In this document: positions 1 through 8,125 of the stretch, one piece after another
Layout of the letters: every line of letters starts with the position of its first letter
How positions within the stretch are numbered: the first letter of the stretch is position 1
Assembly (NCBI GenBank): GCA_023665825.1
Contig: JAMPDE010000001.1
Span: forward strand, 386,366 to 439,625
Origin: Alistipes senegalensis
GTDB taxonomy: Bacteria; Bacteroidota; Bacteroidia; Bacteroidales; Rikenellaceae
Length of the DNA stretch: 53,260 nucleotides
Direction of reading: 5' to 3'
Program-made: the position numbers and the translations under genes
The notes under the pieces: model-generated
What the model was told of the DNA's origin: nothing
The model's input: only the letters and a program-made list of their open reading frames with translations
The model's database searches: none

Positions 1-260
1 CGCAGCGGGCCGGACGCGAGGGAGGAGGAGCGGAGCGCACGAAGCACGCGCGAGGAGGGGGACAATCGCGGAGAGGGCGAGGGAGCGGCGGAATAGCGGC
101 CCGCTCCTCTCTGTTTTGCGCCTGCGGCGATACGGTTGTGGGCCGCCCGCCGCCGAGCGGAGCGAATGCGAACGCGAGCGAGCCCGCAGGGGCGTGAACA
201 CGTTCGGCGAGGGTCGCGACCGAGCCCACAAACGGAGCTCGGGCGCGAACAAGCCGCATA
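1..260. other. GC-rich low-complexity stretch without a convincing gene
   Basis: The first 260 bases are strongly GC-rich and full of short GCGAG/GGAGCG-like words, purine-rich on the plus strand up to about base 95. An 8-bp inverted repeat joins AGCGGGCC at 4-11 with GGCCCGCT at 98-105. The short open frame that crosses it is arginine-rich and looks like a chance frame. It abuts an AT-richer accessory block, so it may be the edge of an inserted region, but no attachment site or recombinase gene is visible. Confidence 0.5.
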
Positions 261-497
261 TTAACGGGTCGGGTGGTCGGTCGATACGGCGTCATAGTGT
301 TGCGCATATTCGTCAAATTCAACCGGTTCATCGCCGGACACGTCGATGACAATTTCGTACATGCCGCGTCCGACCGATTGCGGTGCAGGGTAGTAGGATA
401 CGGCCATGCCGTCGCAGATGCGTACGCGGGCATCCAGCAGTTTGTGTGTCATCGCGAAGCCGTAGAGGTCGCGAACCGTGATATAGTCGTACTTCAT
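261..497 (-). CDS. Hypothetical protein, 78 aa
   Basis: Not recognised. A small acidic protein with no signal peptide or membrane segment. Its ATG overlaps the stop codon of the upstream gene in an ATGA arrangement (494-497), so translation is probably coupled. It is the last of three small unknown genes that follow the XRE and beta-lactamase genes on the same strand. The composition is AT-richer than the core genes from 3.4 kb onward, which fits an accessory origin. No function is assigned. Confidence 0.5.
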   Translation of the reverse strand: MKYDYITVRDLYGFAMTHKLLDARVRICDGMAVSYYPAPQSVGRGMYEIVIDVSGDEPVEFDEYAQHYDAVSTDHPTR

Positions 498-685
498 TTT
501 AAGTATTGTTTAGGGTTGAACGATTTGCCGAACGTTTGGATAGTCCGGTAGTTTGCGCGTAGCATAGACCGATAGTGTACGTTGTAGTCCTCCATATCGA
601 TTGGGCATTCGAGGCTGAATGTCAGTCCGTGCCCGCTTTCGATTTTGCAGACGTGTTCGCGCAGTGTTTCTATTAGTCCTTGCAT
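494..685 (-). CDS. Hypothetical protein, 63 aa
   Basis: Not recognised. A longer frame opens at 784, but that would overlap the upstream 186-aa gene in another frame by about 70 bp. I prefer the ATG at 685, about 28 bp after the upstream stop. Soluble, no signal peptide. The stop overlaps the next ATG (ATGA). The start choice and the gene itself rest on operon spacing only. Confidence 0.4.
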   Translation of the reverse strand: MQGLIETLREHVCKIESGHGLTFSLECPIDMEDYNVHYRSMLRANYRTIQTFGKSFNPKQYLK

Positions 686-713
686 GATTGTAAGCGCGCA
701 GGCGTGTATCCCC

Positions 714-1274
714 TCAACTCGCCAATAGTACGGGCTCCAATACGCGAATATCGACGAACTCCGTCGGCATGAATGCGTATTCACGATACCGGTTTATATA
801 TTCGTGGTTTCGGTCGCGTGTGCCGCGCGGTTCTTTGAGGTAAACATAGAGGTGCGGGCGCAGTGTCGGATGCCGCAGGGTGGATTGTAGCACCTCGTAG
901 AGCTTTAATGCGAAACTTGGGCCGTCGACGATTACGACGTCGAACACCACGCGCCAGCGGTCACCGAATGATACGATATTGAACAATCGGAAGCCTCCGA
1001 TAGGTTCGATATTCCACCGAGATTTGAGTGCGTGACGTAGTGCGGAAGTTAAAATTTTGTACAATGGTTTCGGCTCGTCGGTTACTGTCTCAAAGTGGAT
1101 AAATCGAACAACTTTTTTTTCGTAGATTGCGAGCTGACGTTCGACAAATGTGGACACTTGCGTCTCGTCGTAAGTGTCTACGAGTTGTCCAATGTAATCC
1201 GAAATTTTATTTTTCTGCGGGCCGGTGTAAATTGTAAATTCTTTCCCTTGCTTTATGTTTGATAGCGTTTTCAT
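714..1274 (-). CDS. Hypothetical protein, 186 aa
   Basis: Not recognised. A soluble mixed alpha/beta-looking protein, basic toward the C-terminus, with no signal peptide and no catalytic motif I can name. It starts 93 bp downstream of the end of the beta-lactamase region on the same strand. The sequence just before its ATG holds the short dyad TTTAC-TTTT-GTAAA (1276-1289), which resembles the motif repeated in the AT-rich gap further upstream. It may be read with the accessory cluster or from its own promoter. Confidence 0.55.
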   Translation of the reverse strand: MKTLSNIKQGKEFTIYTGPQKNKISDYIGQLVDTYDETQVSTFVERQLAIYEKKVVRFIHFETVTDEPKPLYKILTSALRHALKSRWNIEPIGGFRLFNIVSFGDRWRVVFDVVIVDGPSFALKLYEVLQSTLRHPTLRPHLYVYLKEPRGTRDRNHEYINRYREYAFMPTEFVDIRVLEPVLLAS

Positions 1275-1367
1275 GTTTACTTTTGTAAATCAATTAGTTA
1301 TTGGTGTGCAATATATATATTATGTTAAACTATGGATTTATTAATAGCTCACCTATTTCTTACACCT

Positions 1368-2250
1368 CTATTCATTGAAAAAATGGCGAACAACGATTTC
1401 CGAGATGTCCGCTATCATTTTTTCCGAAGTTTGCAGTTCGTTGTCGGAGTTTTTCACGAATACGGCAATTGCATAATGTTGTCCGTTTGGCAGTTCCATG
1501 AATCCTACATCGTTGATTTCTTGTGGATGTCCGTTTGGGGAATCGAATCCCGTTCCTGTTTTATGTGCGATTCGGGCTTTCGTGCCAATCAGTGGCGCGG
1601 CCAAGCGATTTTTCCCTGTTTCGCAACCCCATAAAAGCGATTTGACGTGTCCGTGATACGGATTATCGAAGCGGTCATTCGTGAAAAGATTGTAAATCAA
1701 CTTGGCTGCGTCTTGGGGAGTGGTCCAATTTTCGTCGGCGCATTTCGGATTCAAGTGCATGGCGCGTTCATCGTGGCGAATGGCGAAATGTTCGATTCCG
1801 ATGGAGTGGATATACGCATTGGTGGCCTCTATTCCAATCAGGCGATTTGAACAATAGGTCGCAGGCGTTGTTGTCGCTTTTTTGCAGCGAAAATTTCAAA
1901 AGTTCGGCGATTGTGCTTGAAAAATCGCCCGATGGATGTTCGTCTCGTAAAGGGCTGAATGTGTCCGGTTGCAGTTCGTGTTCTTGAATCGCAATTTCAG
2001 TTTCGAGCGGTAACTCATTGTGATCCATACAATCAGCGACAGCTATTGCTTGGTGCAGCTTCGCTACGCTGTGCAACGGATACGGCGATTCTCCGTTTAT
2101 ACAGATAGTCTCTCCACTGTCGGTAATCACGGCAACGCCGATTTCCGCATTGCATGTTGAAATAAAGTTTTCGAGCTCGGCTTGCAGTTCCGAAGACGGG
2201 TTCGCAGTCAGAAAAATTCCGAGACAGAACAGTTCGAGTACAGCTGGCAT
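1368..2250 (-). pseudogene. Class A beta-lactamase (CfxA/CblA/CepA type), disrupted by a frameshift
   Basis: Serine beta-lactamase expected in the periplasm. The first frame (2250 down to about 1843) has a short hydrophobic N-terminus, the active-site motif S61-V-A-K64 and the S125-D-N127 loop followed by NACDLLFK. The second frame (about 1841 to 1368) continues the same protein: LIGIEATNAYIHSIGIE, then a DERAMH segment that should carry the omega-loop glutamate, NWTTP, and the HKTGTG motif near the end. Joining the frames gives about 293 residues, the normal class A length. One extra C near 1842 breaks the frame. As it stands the product would stop without its KTG motif and be inactive. Either a true pseudogene or a sequencing error in a CC pair. 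The ATG overlaps the XRE stop (TAATG), so the two are translationally coupled. Confidence 0.8.
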
Positions 2251-2723
2251 TATTGTTCGTTAGGCGTGAAACTTTCAAATGTACCATCGGCATAAAACAG
2301 CACAACACGAGAAGGCCGTTTATTCGCAGAGGCAGTTTTCGGTGTATTTATATGTAAAGCCGGATTCGTGGGCTCGGTTTCGGGGCGGGCGTCCGGTTGC
2401 GCATTTGTTATTGTGGGGGTTGGGTGTTCGGTTGACGGAAAAAGCGAACGTTCGGTCAATGGGTCATCGGCTACTGTTACCCCCGACCGGTTTTCTGAAA
2501 AAGTTTCACCTCTGCTCCGAAACATATCGCCACGATCGAGCATCAGCCAGTCCGGACTGACCTGCGGAAATTTATCGAGAATTTTTTGCAACAGATCTAC
2601 ACCCGGTTTATTTCGTTCCGCAAGAATGTGGGAGATAATCGCAGGATTGATTTCGAGGATTCGAGCGAATTGTCCGGGCTTCAATTGAAGCTGAGTCATC
2701 AAAAGTTGCAATTTTTCCTTCAT
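2250..2723 (-). CDS. XRE-type helix-turn-helix regulator
   Basis: DNA-binding protein, about 157 aa. Residues 1-60 form an XRE/Cro helix-turn-helix (QFARILEINPAIISHILAERN) followed by the FPQVSPDWLMLDRGDMF segment common to many Bacteroidota regulators. A proline-rich linker follows, and the protein closes with a short VVLFYADGTFESFTP motif also frequent in this family. I chose the ATG at 2723 because a perfect promoter -7 box lies at 2745-2738, inside the longer reading frame. The stop overlaps the beta-lactamase ATG. A 14-bp perfect inverted repeat (2733-2746 and 2777-2790) covers its promoter and is a candidate autoregulatory operator (inference). Confidence 0.75.
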   Translation of the reverse strand: MKEKLQLLMTQLQLKPGQFARILEINPAIISHILAERNKPGVDLLQKILDKFPQVSPDWLMLDRGDMFRSRGETFSENRSGVTVADDPLTERSLFPSTEHPTPTITNAQPDARPETEPTNPALHINTPKTASANKRPSRVVLFYADGTFESFTPNEQ

Positions 2724-2732
2724 TGTCGGATT

Positions 2733-2790
2733 TTTTACAAATATAATTACTTTTCTATTGCAAAACAAGCGATCGTTTATATTTGTAAAA
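2733..2790. promoter_or_regulatory. Inverted repeat with two divergent -7 boxes upstream of the XRE gene
   Basis: TTTTACAAATATAA (2733-2746) and TTATATTTGTAAAA (2777-2790) are perfect 14-bp inverted copies 30 bp apart. Each contains TATATTTG, the Bacteroidota -7 box, pointing outward: minus at 2745-2738 toward the XRE gene, plus at 2778-2785 toward the AT-rich gap. It may be a pair of divergent promoters, a regulator binding site, or both. Confidence 0.5.
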
Positions 2791-3378
2791 TGTTAATAAC
2801 TTACGATGAAATTTACAATTATAAAATTCTCGGCTATCGTTAAAACTCTCTTTTAATTCTATCTCTTGCTTCTGTTTAGTTATCCTGTTTATTATATTGA
2901 TAATAATCATATTTATGATTATTCAATGCCTTGCATGTTTATTAGCGGCGATGCTGATTAATGTAGTTCTATTTTACTATATTATTACGTTATGTGAATC
3001 TTATAAATAATTGATTTATTGTACTAAAATAATACTTATTTAATGCTTTAACCGCGATTTAGTGTCGCTGAAACCGCACTTTTTGAGAGCGGGTTTATTA
3101 TTTATATTTGTAAATAATAAACAATAGTGTTACGCATCTTGATGTTTATATATGTAAATTAAACATTGTCCTTGAAGATGATTTACGTTTATTTTTGTAA
3201 TCTTCGGTTCGTTATCGGATGATTTTTTGAAGAAAATCGGATAATCCCCACTACCGATAGTCTTTAATGTTTTAATTTGGGTATTTGGGATACATTATGT
3301 TAATAAAACGCGAACGGATGACGATATTTAATCATCATCCGTTTATTTATCAACGATTTATATATATGTAAAACTGCC
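2769..3378. other. AT-rich gap with repeated TTTATATwTGTAAA motifs
   Basis: About 600 bp with no convincing gene. The AT content is far above the flanks. A motif close to GTTTATATTTGTAAA recurs on the plus strand at 2775-2790, 3101-3115, 3144-3159, 3187-3200 and 3356-3372. Several copies contain TAnnTTTG and could be promoters, yet no plus-strand gene follows. They may drive small RNAs or be binding sites for the neighbouring XRE protein. I found no tRNA or clear phage attachment site. Confidence 0.45.
3313..3343 (-). terminator. Stem-loop after the HIT gene
   Basis: AACGGATGA (3313-3321) pairs with TCATCCGTT (3335-3343), and the inner GAT/ATC extends the stem. Read on the minus strand a short T run follows. 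It would end the recA-spoT-HIT transcript. Confidence 0.5.
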
Positions 3379-3765
3379 CTATTTCGCGATACGGTTGGCG
3401 ATTTCCTGAAACTCATCCGGCGTTAAATGGAGCTTTTCCCGATGGAAATCGACATCTTTTTCGCTCTGAATGGGGATCAAATGGATGTGTGCATGGGGAA
3501 TTTCCATTCCTAAAACTACCATTGCTACTCTGGAGCATGCTATTTCCCGCTTGATTTGGGCGGCTACCCTTTTTGCGAACACTATCATGCCGGCCAATGT
3601 TTCATCGTCGAGGTCGAAAATGTAATCGATCTCTTTTTTGGGGACGACCAGCGTGTGCCCTTTCGTCAGCGGATTGATGTCCAAGAATGCGTAGTAGTTT
3701 TTGTCTTCGGCGATTTTGTACGAGGGAATTTCGCCTGCAATGATTCGTGTGAAAATAGTTGCCAT
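3379..3765 (-). CDS. HIT family nucleotide-binding hydrolase (Hint type)
   Basis: 128-aa cytoplasmic protein of the histidine triad superfamily, which hydrolyses nucleoside phosphoramidates or related nucleotide conjugates. The signature H91-A-H93-I-H95-LIP is near the C-terminus, and the N-terminal FTRIIAGEIPSYKI and HTLVVPKKE segments are typical. Length is normal for the family. It begins 11 bp after the upstream membrane protein gene and is the last gene of the recA-spoT operon. The physiological substrate cannot be told from sequence. Confidence 0.9.
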   Translation of the reverse strand: MATIFTRIIAGEIPSYKIAEDKNYYAFLDINPLTKGHTLVVPKKEIDYIFDLDDETLAGMIVFAKRVAAQIKREIACSRVAMVVLGMEIPHAHIHLIPIQSEKDVDFHREKLHLTPDEFQEIANRIAK

Positions 3766-3776
3766 TTTATCGTTTT

Positions 3777-4220
3777 TTATAGATTGTTTTCTTTCGGGGT
3801 GTTTTCGGGCGTGCCATCAGCTCCGGCGGATTGGGTTTTGCAGAACACATAGGCTGTAATGTGTGCAAAAATCAGGTATATGGGCATCAAAACTTCTAAC
3901 CCGAGTAAGAGCGATAAGGCTATGCCTGCTACTCTATCCGGGTCACCAGCGAGGATATGATTGCCGATTACAATCTGGAACGGGACGTAAACGAGTGTCG
4001 TATACCCTGCTATTTTAAGTGCGAAAATAGCCCATGAGGCTTGTTTTCGACGCCAATAAGCGATTGTGCCGCCTGTGAGAATGCACGATAGCCAAAGCAA
4101 CATGCACTGCCAGTAGTTGCCGTATAGCGTAAAATGCGTAGAGACTTCGGAGTATACGGCTGCTTCGATTGTCAAAAACAGCTCAAATAGGAGAAATCGT
4201 TTGATTTTGTGTCGATTCAT
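3777..4220 (-). CDS. Hypothetical inner-membrane protein, 147 aa
   Basis: Function unknown. Four hydrophobic stretches (about residues 8-25, 38-56, 62-86 and 97-127) suggest a small polytopic membrane protein with a polar, acidic tail after residue 128. It lies 7 bp after the upstream 111-aa gene and 11 bp before the HIT gene, so it is co-transcribed with them. No family is recognised. Confidence 0.65.
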   Translation of the reverse strand: MNRHKIKRFLLFELFLTIEAAVYSEVSTHFTLYGNYWQCMLLWLSCILTGGTIAYWRRKQASWAIFALKIAGYTTLVYVPFQIVIGNHILAGDPDRVAGIALSLLLGLEVLMPIYLIFAHITAYVFCKTQSAGADGTPENTPKENNL

Positions 4221-4227
4221 ACCGGAT

Positions 4228-4563
4228 TCAGAATTCGTCGAATGTCCGGGTCTTCAATATCTCTGAATAGATAACTGCTTTTGTGAGGTCGAAATCGTCC
4301 GAAATCGATGGTTTTTCGGGCATTTCCAGTGTTTTGGTCATCGGTTCTGCCGTCGGCCCTTCGGTCATGCTCGGAGCATCGTAGGTTTTCCCTATTGGCA
4401 TGGCCGTTTCTTCCTCTTGTTCGGCGGAAACGGATTCCCTGTTCTTTCTGGCCGGCATCGGCGGTTCGGGCTCCTCTGGTCGGACATTGGCTTTTCTGAA
4501 AAGTCGAATGCCGAGCGAGAGGAGTGCGAATATGACTAATAGAATGCTTGAAATATCTTCCAT
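4228..4563 (-). CDS. Hypothetical single-pass membrane protein, 111 aa
   Basis: One N-terminal membrane segment (about residues 5-20, ISSILLVIFALLSLGIRLF) is followed by an acidic, proline-rich, probably disordered cytoplasmic region. Small proteins of this plan downstream of rel/spoT are seen in other Bacteroidota, but I assign no role. It starts 6 bp after the spoT stop codon. Confidence 0.65.
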   Translation of the reverse strand: MEDISSILLVIFALLSLGIRLFRKANVRPEEPEPPMPARKNRESVSAEQEEETAMPIGKTYDAPSMTEGPTAEPMTKTLEMPEKPSISDDFDLTKAVIYSEILKTRTFDEF

Positions 4564-4569
4564 AATATA

Positions 4570-6789
4570 CTAATTTATTGTGCGTTTTACGCTTTCGATA
4601 CTCTTGACCTTACGCAGTTTGTCCATTACGGCTTGCAGGCTTTCCGCATCTTTGACGTAAAGGCTGATGCCGCCCTCGAAAATTCCGTCGTGGCTGTGTA
4701 TGTCGATTTCGCGGATGTTGATATTGAAATCGTCGCTGACCACCTTCGCCAGATCGAGCAGAAGCCCCGTACGGTCGAGCCCGCGTAATTCGATGGTCAC
4801 CAAATAGGACATGGCCTTGTGTTGCGACCACTTGATTTCGTCCTTGACGATGTTTTTCCCATATTGCGAGGCCAGCCGGTTCAGCTCGTCGCAGGTGGCC
4901 TTGTGGACGATGATATTGCCGGTCGCCGGATCGCGATACCCTATCACTTTGTCGCCCGGAATGGGTTTGCAGCACTCCGCAATCACGAATTGGGGTGTAT
5001 CCGAGTGTGTTTTCTCCGTAAGGTCGGAATCGTCCGTCAGGTTCTCGTCATTCTCCTCTCCGTCTTTGTTCGGGATGAAAAGCGTCCAGAATTTGAGCAG
5101 TTTGTTGCGTGAATTGCTTTTCAGCACCTTTTCCAGATTATCCAGCGAGATGATGCCTGCGCCGATTTTGCTGTAAAATTCGTCTTTGTTTTTGCTGTCG
5201 TAGGCCGGAATGATTTTGCGCAATACCCTGCCGCTCAAATTGATATTCAGCGACTTCATCTGCTCTTCGAGCAGTTGTTGGCCGCGTTCGATGTTGTTTT
5301 GGCGTTCGCGTTTCAAAAAATTCTTGATCGCCTGCTTGGCTTTGGCCGTCGTGACGACATCGAGCCATTCGGGTTTCGGGTAGGCCGATTCGGCCGTGAT
5401 GATTTCGATTTGGTCGCCGCTGTTGATTTGCGTCGTGATCGGTTCCAGCTTGTGGTTGATTTTCGCACTGATGGCGCTGTTGCCGATTTTGGAATGGATG
5501 TCGTAGGCGAAATCCAAAGCGGTTGCACCGAAAGGCATTTTTCGCGTCTCTCCTTTCGGGGTAAAAACCACTATTTCAGAAGTATATAGCGATAATTTGA
5601 AGTTGTCAAGGAAGTCGACAGCGCTCTCTGTCGGGCTGTTCAGGGCTGCCCGGATCTGTTTCAGCCATTTGTCGAATTCGTCTTCGTCCTGCGAAATGGT
5701 GGCTTTCTTGTACTTCCAGTGGGCTGCAAAACCGCGTTCGGCGATGTCTTCCATGCGCTGCGTGCGGATCTGCACTTCGACCCATACGCCGTCCGGCCCC
5801 ATCACGGTCGAATGGAGTGCTTCGTAGCCGTTCGCTTTCGGCATCGAAATCCAGTCGCGCAGGCGGTCGGGTTTCGGCGTGTAGATGTCCGTGATGGTCG
5901 AATAGATCTGCCAGCATTGGGTTTTTTCGGACGGAAATGCAGGCAACGGTTTGAACACGATGCGGATCGCGAACAAGTCGTAAATTTCCTCGAACGGAAT
6001 CTGTTTGCGCTGCATCTTACTCCAAATCGAGTAGATGCTCTTCACGCGGCCCGAAATCTCGTAGTTGATATGGTCTCGGTTCAGCGCGGCGATAATCGGT
6101 GCATTGAATTTGTCGATGAACTCCTGCCGCGAGGCTTCGCTCTCTTGCAGTTTTTGGGAAATCTCGGCATATTGTTGCGGAAAGCGGTATTTCATGCAGA
6201 GGTCTTCCAGTTCGCTCTTGATGGAATAAAGTCCCAGCCGGTAGGCCAGCGGCGCGAACAGATAGATGGTTTCGCCCGTGATTTTGATCTGCTTGTTGAG
6301 CGGCATCGCCCCCAGCGTGCGCATGTTATGCAGCCGGTCGGCGATTTTTATTAAAATTACTCGTACATCGTTGGAGAGTGTCAGGAGGACTTTTCGGAAG
6401 TACTCCGCCTGCTCGGAGGTATCGGCATTGAAAACGCCCGACATTTTCGTAAGCCCGTCGACCATCGAGGCGATTTTGGATCCGAAAATGCGTTCCATGT
6501 CTTCGACCGTGTATTCCGTGTCCTCCACGACATCGTGCAACAGGGCCGCAACGACCGATTTGACGCCTAATCCGATTTCGTCGATGACGATTTTGGCCAC
6601 TGCGATGGGATGGAGCAGGTAAGGTTCGCCCGAACGGCGCCTTACCCCTTCGTGAGCTTCTTTGGCAAGGAAAAAGGCCCGCTTGATAAAATTCCAGTCT
6701 TCGTCGCTCTTGCAGATTTTCGTGCACGACAACAACAGATCGTCCCATTTCTCCTTGATGAGCGCTTCATCCTCCGCAGAATATCCCAT
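4570..6789 (-). CDS. spoT: Bifunctional (p)ppGpp synthetase/hydrolase (RelA/SpoT family)
   Basis: 739-aa Rel enzyme that makes and degrades the stringent-response alarmone (p)ppGpp. Domains in order: HD hydrolase (H60, H85-D86 in LLHDVVEDTEYT), synthetase with SGRVKSIYSIWSKM, EEIYDLFAIRIVF and EVQIRTQRMEDIAERG, TGS domain (VFTPKGETRKMP), helical/zinc-finger region with CCKPIPGDKVIG, and a C-terminal ACT domain. Both catalytic halves keep their key motifs, so it should be bifunctional. Length is standard. It follows recA by 19 bp and probably shares its promoter, linking the stringent response to recombination genes at the transcript level. Confidence 0.96.
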   Translation of the reverse strand: MGYSAEDEALIKEKWDDLLLSCTKICKSDEDWNFIKRAFFLAKEAHEGVRRRSGEPYLLHPIAVAKIVIDEIGLGVKSVVAALLHDVVEDTEYTVEDMERIFGSKIASMVDGLTKMSGVFNADTSEQAEYFRKVLLTLSNDVRVILIKIADRLHNMRTLGAMPLNKQIKITGETIYLFAPLAYRLGLYSIKSELEDLCMKYRFPQQYAEISQKLQESEASRQEFIDKFNAPIIAALNRDHINYEISGRVKSIYSIWSKMQRKQIPFEEIYDLFAIRIVFKPLPAFPSEKTQCWQIYSTITDIYTPKPDRLRDWISMPKANGYEALHSTVMGPDGVWVEVQIRTQRMEDIAERGFAAHWKYKKATISQDEDEFDKWLKQIRAALNSPTESAVDFLDNFKLSLYTSEIVVFTPKGETRKMPFGATALDFAYDIHSKIGNSAISAKINHKLEPITTQINSGDQIEIITAESAYPKPEWLDVVTTAKAKQAIKNFLKRERQNNIERGQQLLEEQMKSLNINLSGRVLRKIIPAYDSKNKDEFYSKIGAGIISLDNLEKVLKSNSRNKLLKFWTLFIPNKDGEENDENLTDDSDLTEKTHSDTPQFVIAECCKPIPGDKVIGYRDPATGNIIVHKATCDELNRLASQYGKNIVKDEIKWSQHKAMSYLVTIELRGLDRTGLLLDLAKVVSDDFNINIREIDIHSHDGIFEGGISLYVKDAESLQAVMDKLRKVKSIESVKRTIN

Positions 6790-6808
6790 ACGCCGTATGT
6801 AGGTGAAT

Positions 6809-7825
6809 TTACTCTTCGTGCGATGCTTTCATCGCGTCGCGCACTTTCTGTTCGATTTCGGCAGCGAGTGCTTCGTCGTTTTTCAGCAAATCTTTTACCG
6901 CATCGCGGCCTTGTCCGATTTTTTTATCTCCGTAGGAGAACCACGATCCGGCTTTTTTGATGACGCCGTAATCCACGCCCAAGTCGATGATTTCGCCAAT
7001 CTTGGAGATTCCCTCGCCGAACATGATGTCGAACTCGGCCCGTTTGAACGGGGGTGCGACTTTGTTCTTCACCACTTTCACGCGCGTACGGGTGCCGAGT
7101 TGTTCCTCGCCGTCCTTGATGACCGACACACGGCGGATGTCGATGCGCACCGAAGCGTAGAATTTCAGCGCGTTACCGCCCGTCGTGGTTTCGGGGTTGC
7201 CGTAGACGATGCCGATTTTGTCGCGCAGCTGGTTGATGAAGATGCAGACGGTTTTCGTCTTCGAGATGCTTGACGTCAGTTTGCGCAGTGCCTGCGACAT
7301 CAGTCGGGCTTGCAGACCCATTTTTGAGTCGCCCATTTCGCCTTCGATTTCGGCTTTCGGCGTCAGGGCTGCTACCGAGTCGATGACGATGATGTCGATC
7401 GCACTCGACCGAATCAGCGAATCGGCGATTTCGAGCGCCTGCTCGCCGTTGTCGGGTTGCGAAATCAGCAGGTTGTCGACGTCGACCCCCAATTTCTGGG
7501 CATAGAAACTGTCGAATGCGTGTTCGGCGTCGATGAACGCCGCGATGCCGCCCGTTTTCTGTGCTTCGGCGATCGCGTGGATGGCCAGCGTCGTTTTGCC
7601 CGACGATTCGGGGCCGTAAATTTCGATGACGCGCCCTTTGGGATATCCGCCTACGCCGAGTGCCATGTCCAGCGTGATGGAGCCGGTCGGAATCACCGGA
7701 ATGTCTGCGATTTCTTCGGAATTCATCCGCATGATGGATCCTTTGCCGAAATCCTTTTCGATTTTCTCCATGACCGCGTTCAGCACTTTCAGCTTGTCCG
7801 CGTTCGCTTGTGGTTTCTCTGCCAT
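6809..7825 (-). CDS. recA: Recombinase RecA
   Basis: 338-aa DNA recombinase that forms filaments on single-stranded DNA, catalyses strand exchange and stimulates LexA-type cleavage. Walker A is GPESSGKT at residues 71-78; the [24 protein letters not shown] and [22 protein letters not shown] segments are canonical. It is the first gene of the recA-spoT operon. A candidate -7 box (TAACTTTG) lies at 7912-7905, about 80 bp upstream. No SOS box could be identified. Confidence 0.98.
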   Translation of the reverse strand: MAEKPQANADKLKVLNAVMEKIEKDFGKGSIMRMNSEEIADIPVIPTGSITLDMALGVGGYPKGRVIEIYGPESSGKTTLAIHAIAEAQKTGGIAAFIDAEHAFDSFYAQKLGVDVDNLLISQPDNGEQALEIADSLIRSSAIDIIVIDSVAALTPKAEIEGEMGDSKMGLQARLMSQALRKLTSSISKTKTVCIFINQLRDKIGIVYGNPETTTGGNALKFYASVRIDIRRVSVIKDGEEQLGTRTRVKVVKNKVAPPFKRAEFDIMFGEGISKIGEIIDLGVDYGVIKKAGSWFSYGDKKIGQGRDAVKDLLKNDEALAAEIEQKVRDAMKASHEE

Positions 7826-8125
7826 AATCAGGGTCGATTTTATTTTTGTTAGTTCGTTATTTTCAGCTTGTCGCTTCCGTAATGCCGGAACAATAAAATC
7901 TCACTCAAAGTTAGTGAATTTTTGCGAATCGGTGCATTTCGCGGTCAATTTTTTGTGCTGATGGAGGGCGATGATGCGAAAAATCCATTATATCCTTGCG
8001 GGCGAGTGTTTGCGTTACCGGTTTCTCGAAGGAACAGATGCAAAAAAAAGTGTCCATCGAAACCGATGGAACACTCACTGCTTGTTCGGATTCAAGCATT
8101 TTCCCGCAGCCTCCTGCGTTTTGAA
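7826..8125. promoter_or_regulatory. recA-dnaA intergenic region
   Basis: 300 bp between two minus-strand genes. It holds a candidate recA -7 box TAACTTTG (7912-7905) and the dnaA terminator at 8042-8075. Nothing else was seen in it. Confidence 0.45.
8042..8075 (-). terminator. Intrinsic terminator of dnaA
   Basis: On the minus strand, AGTGT-CCATCG arms (8049-8059 and 8064-8075, one bulged base) enclose a 4-base loop and are followed by seven T residues (8048-8042). It lies about 50 bp past the dnaA stop codon. Confidence 0.75.

Noticed and set aside
7826-7960. SOS box for recA
   Set aside because: No palindromic LexA-like site could be recognised before recA.
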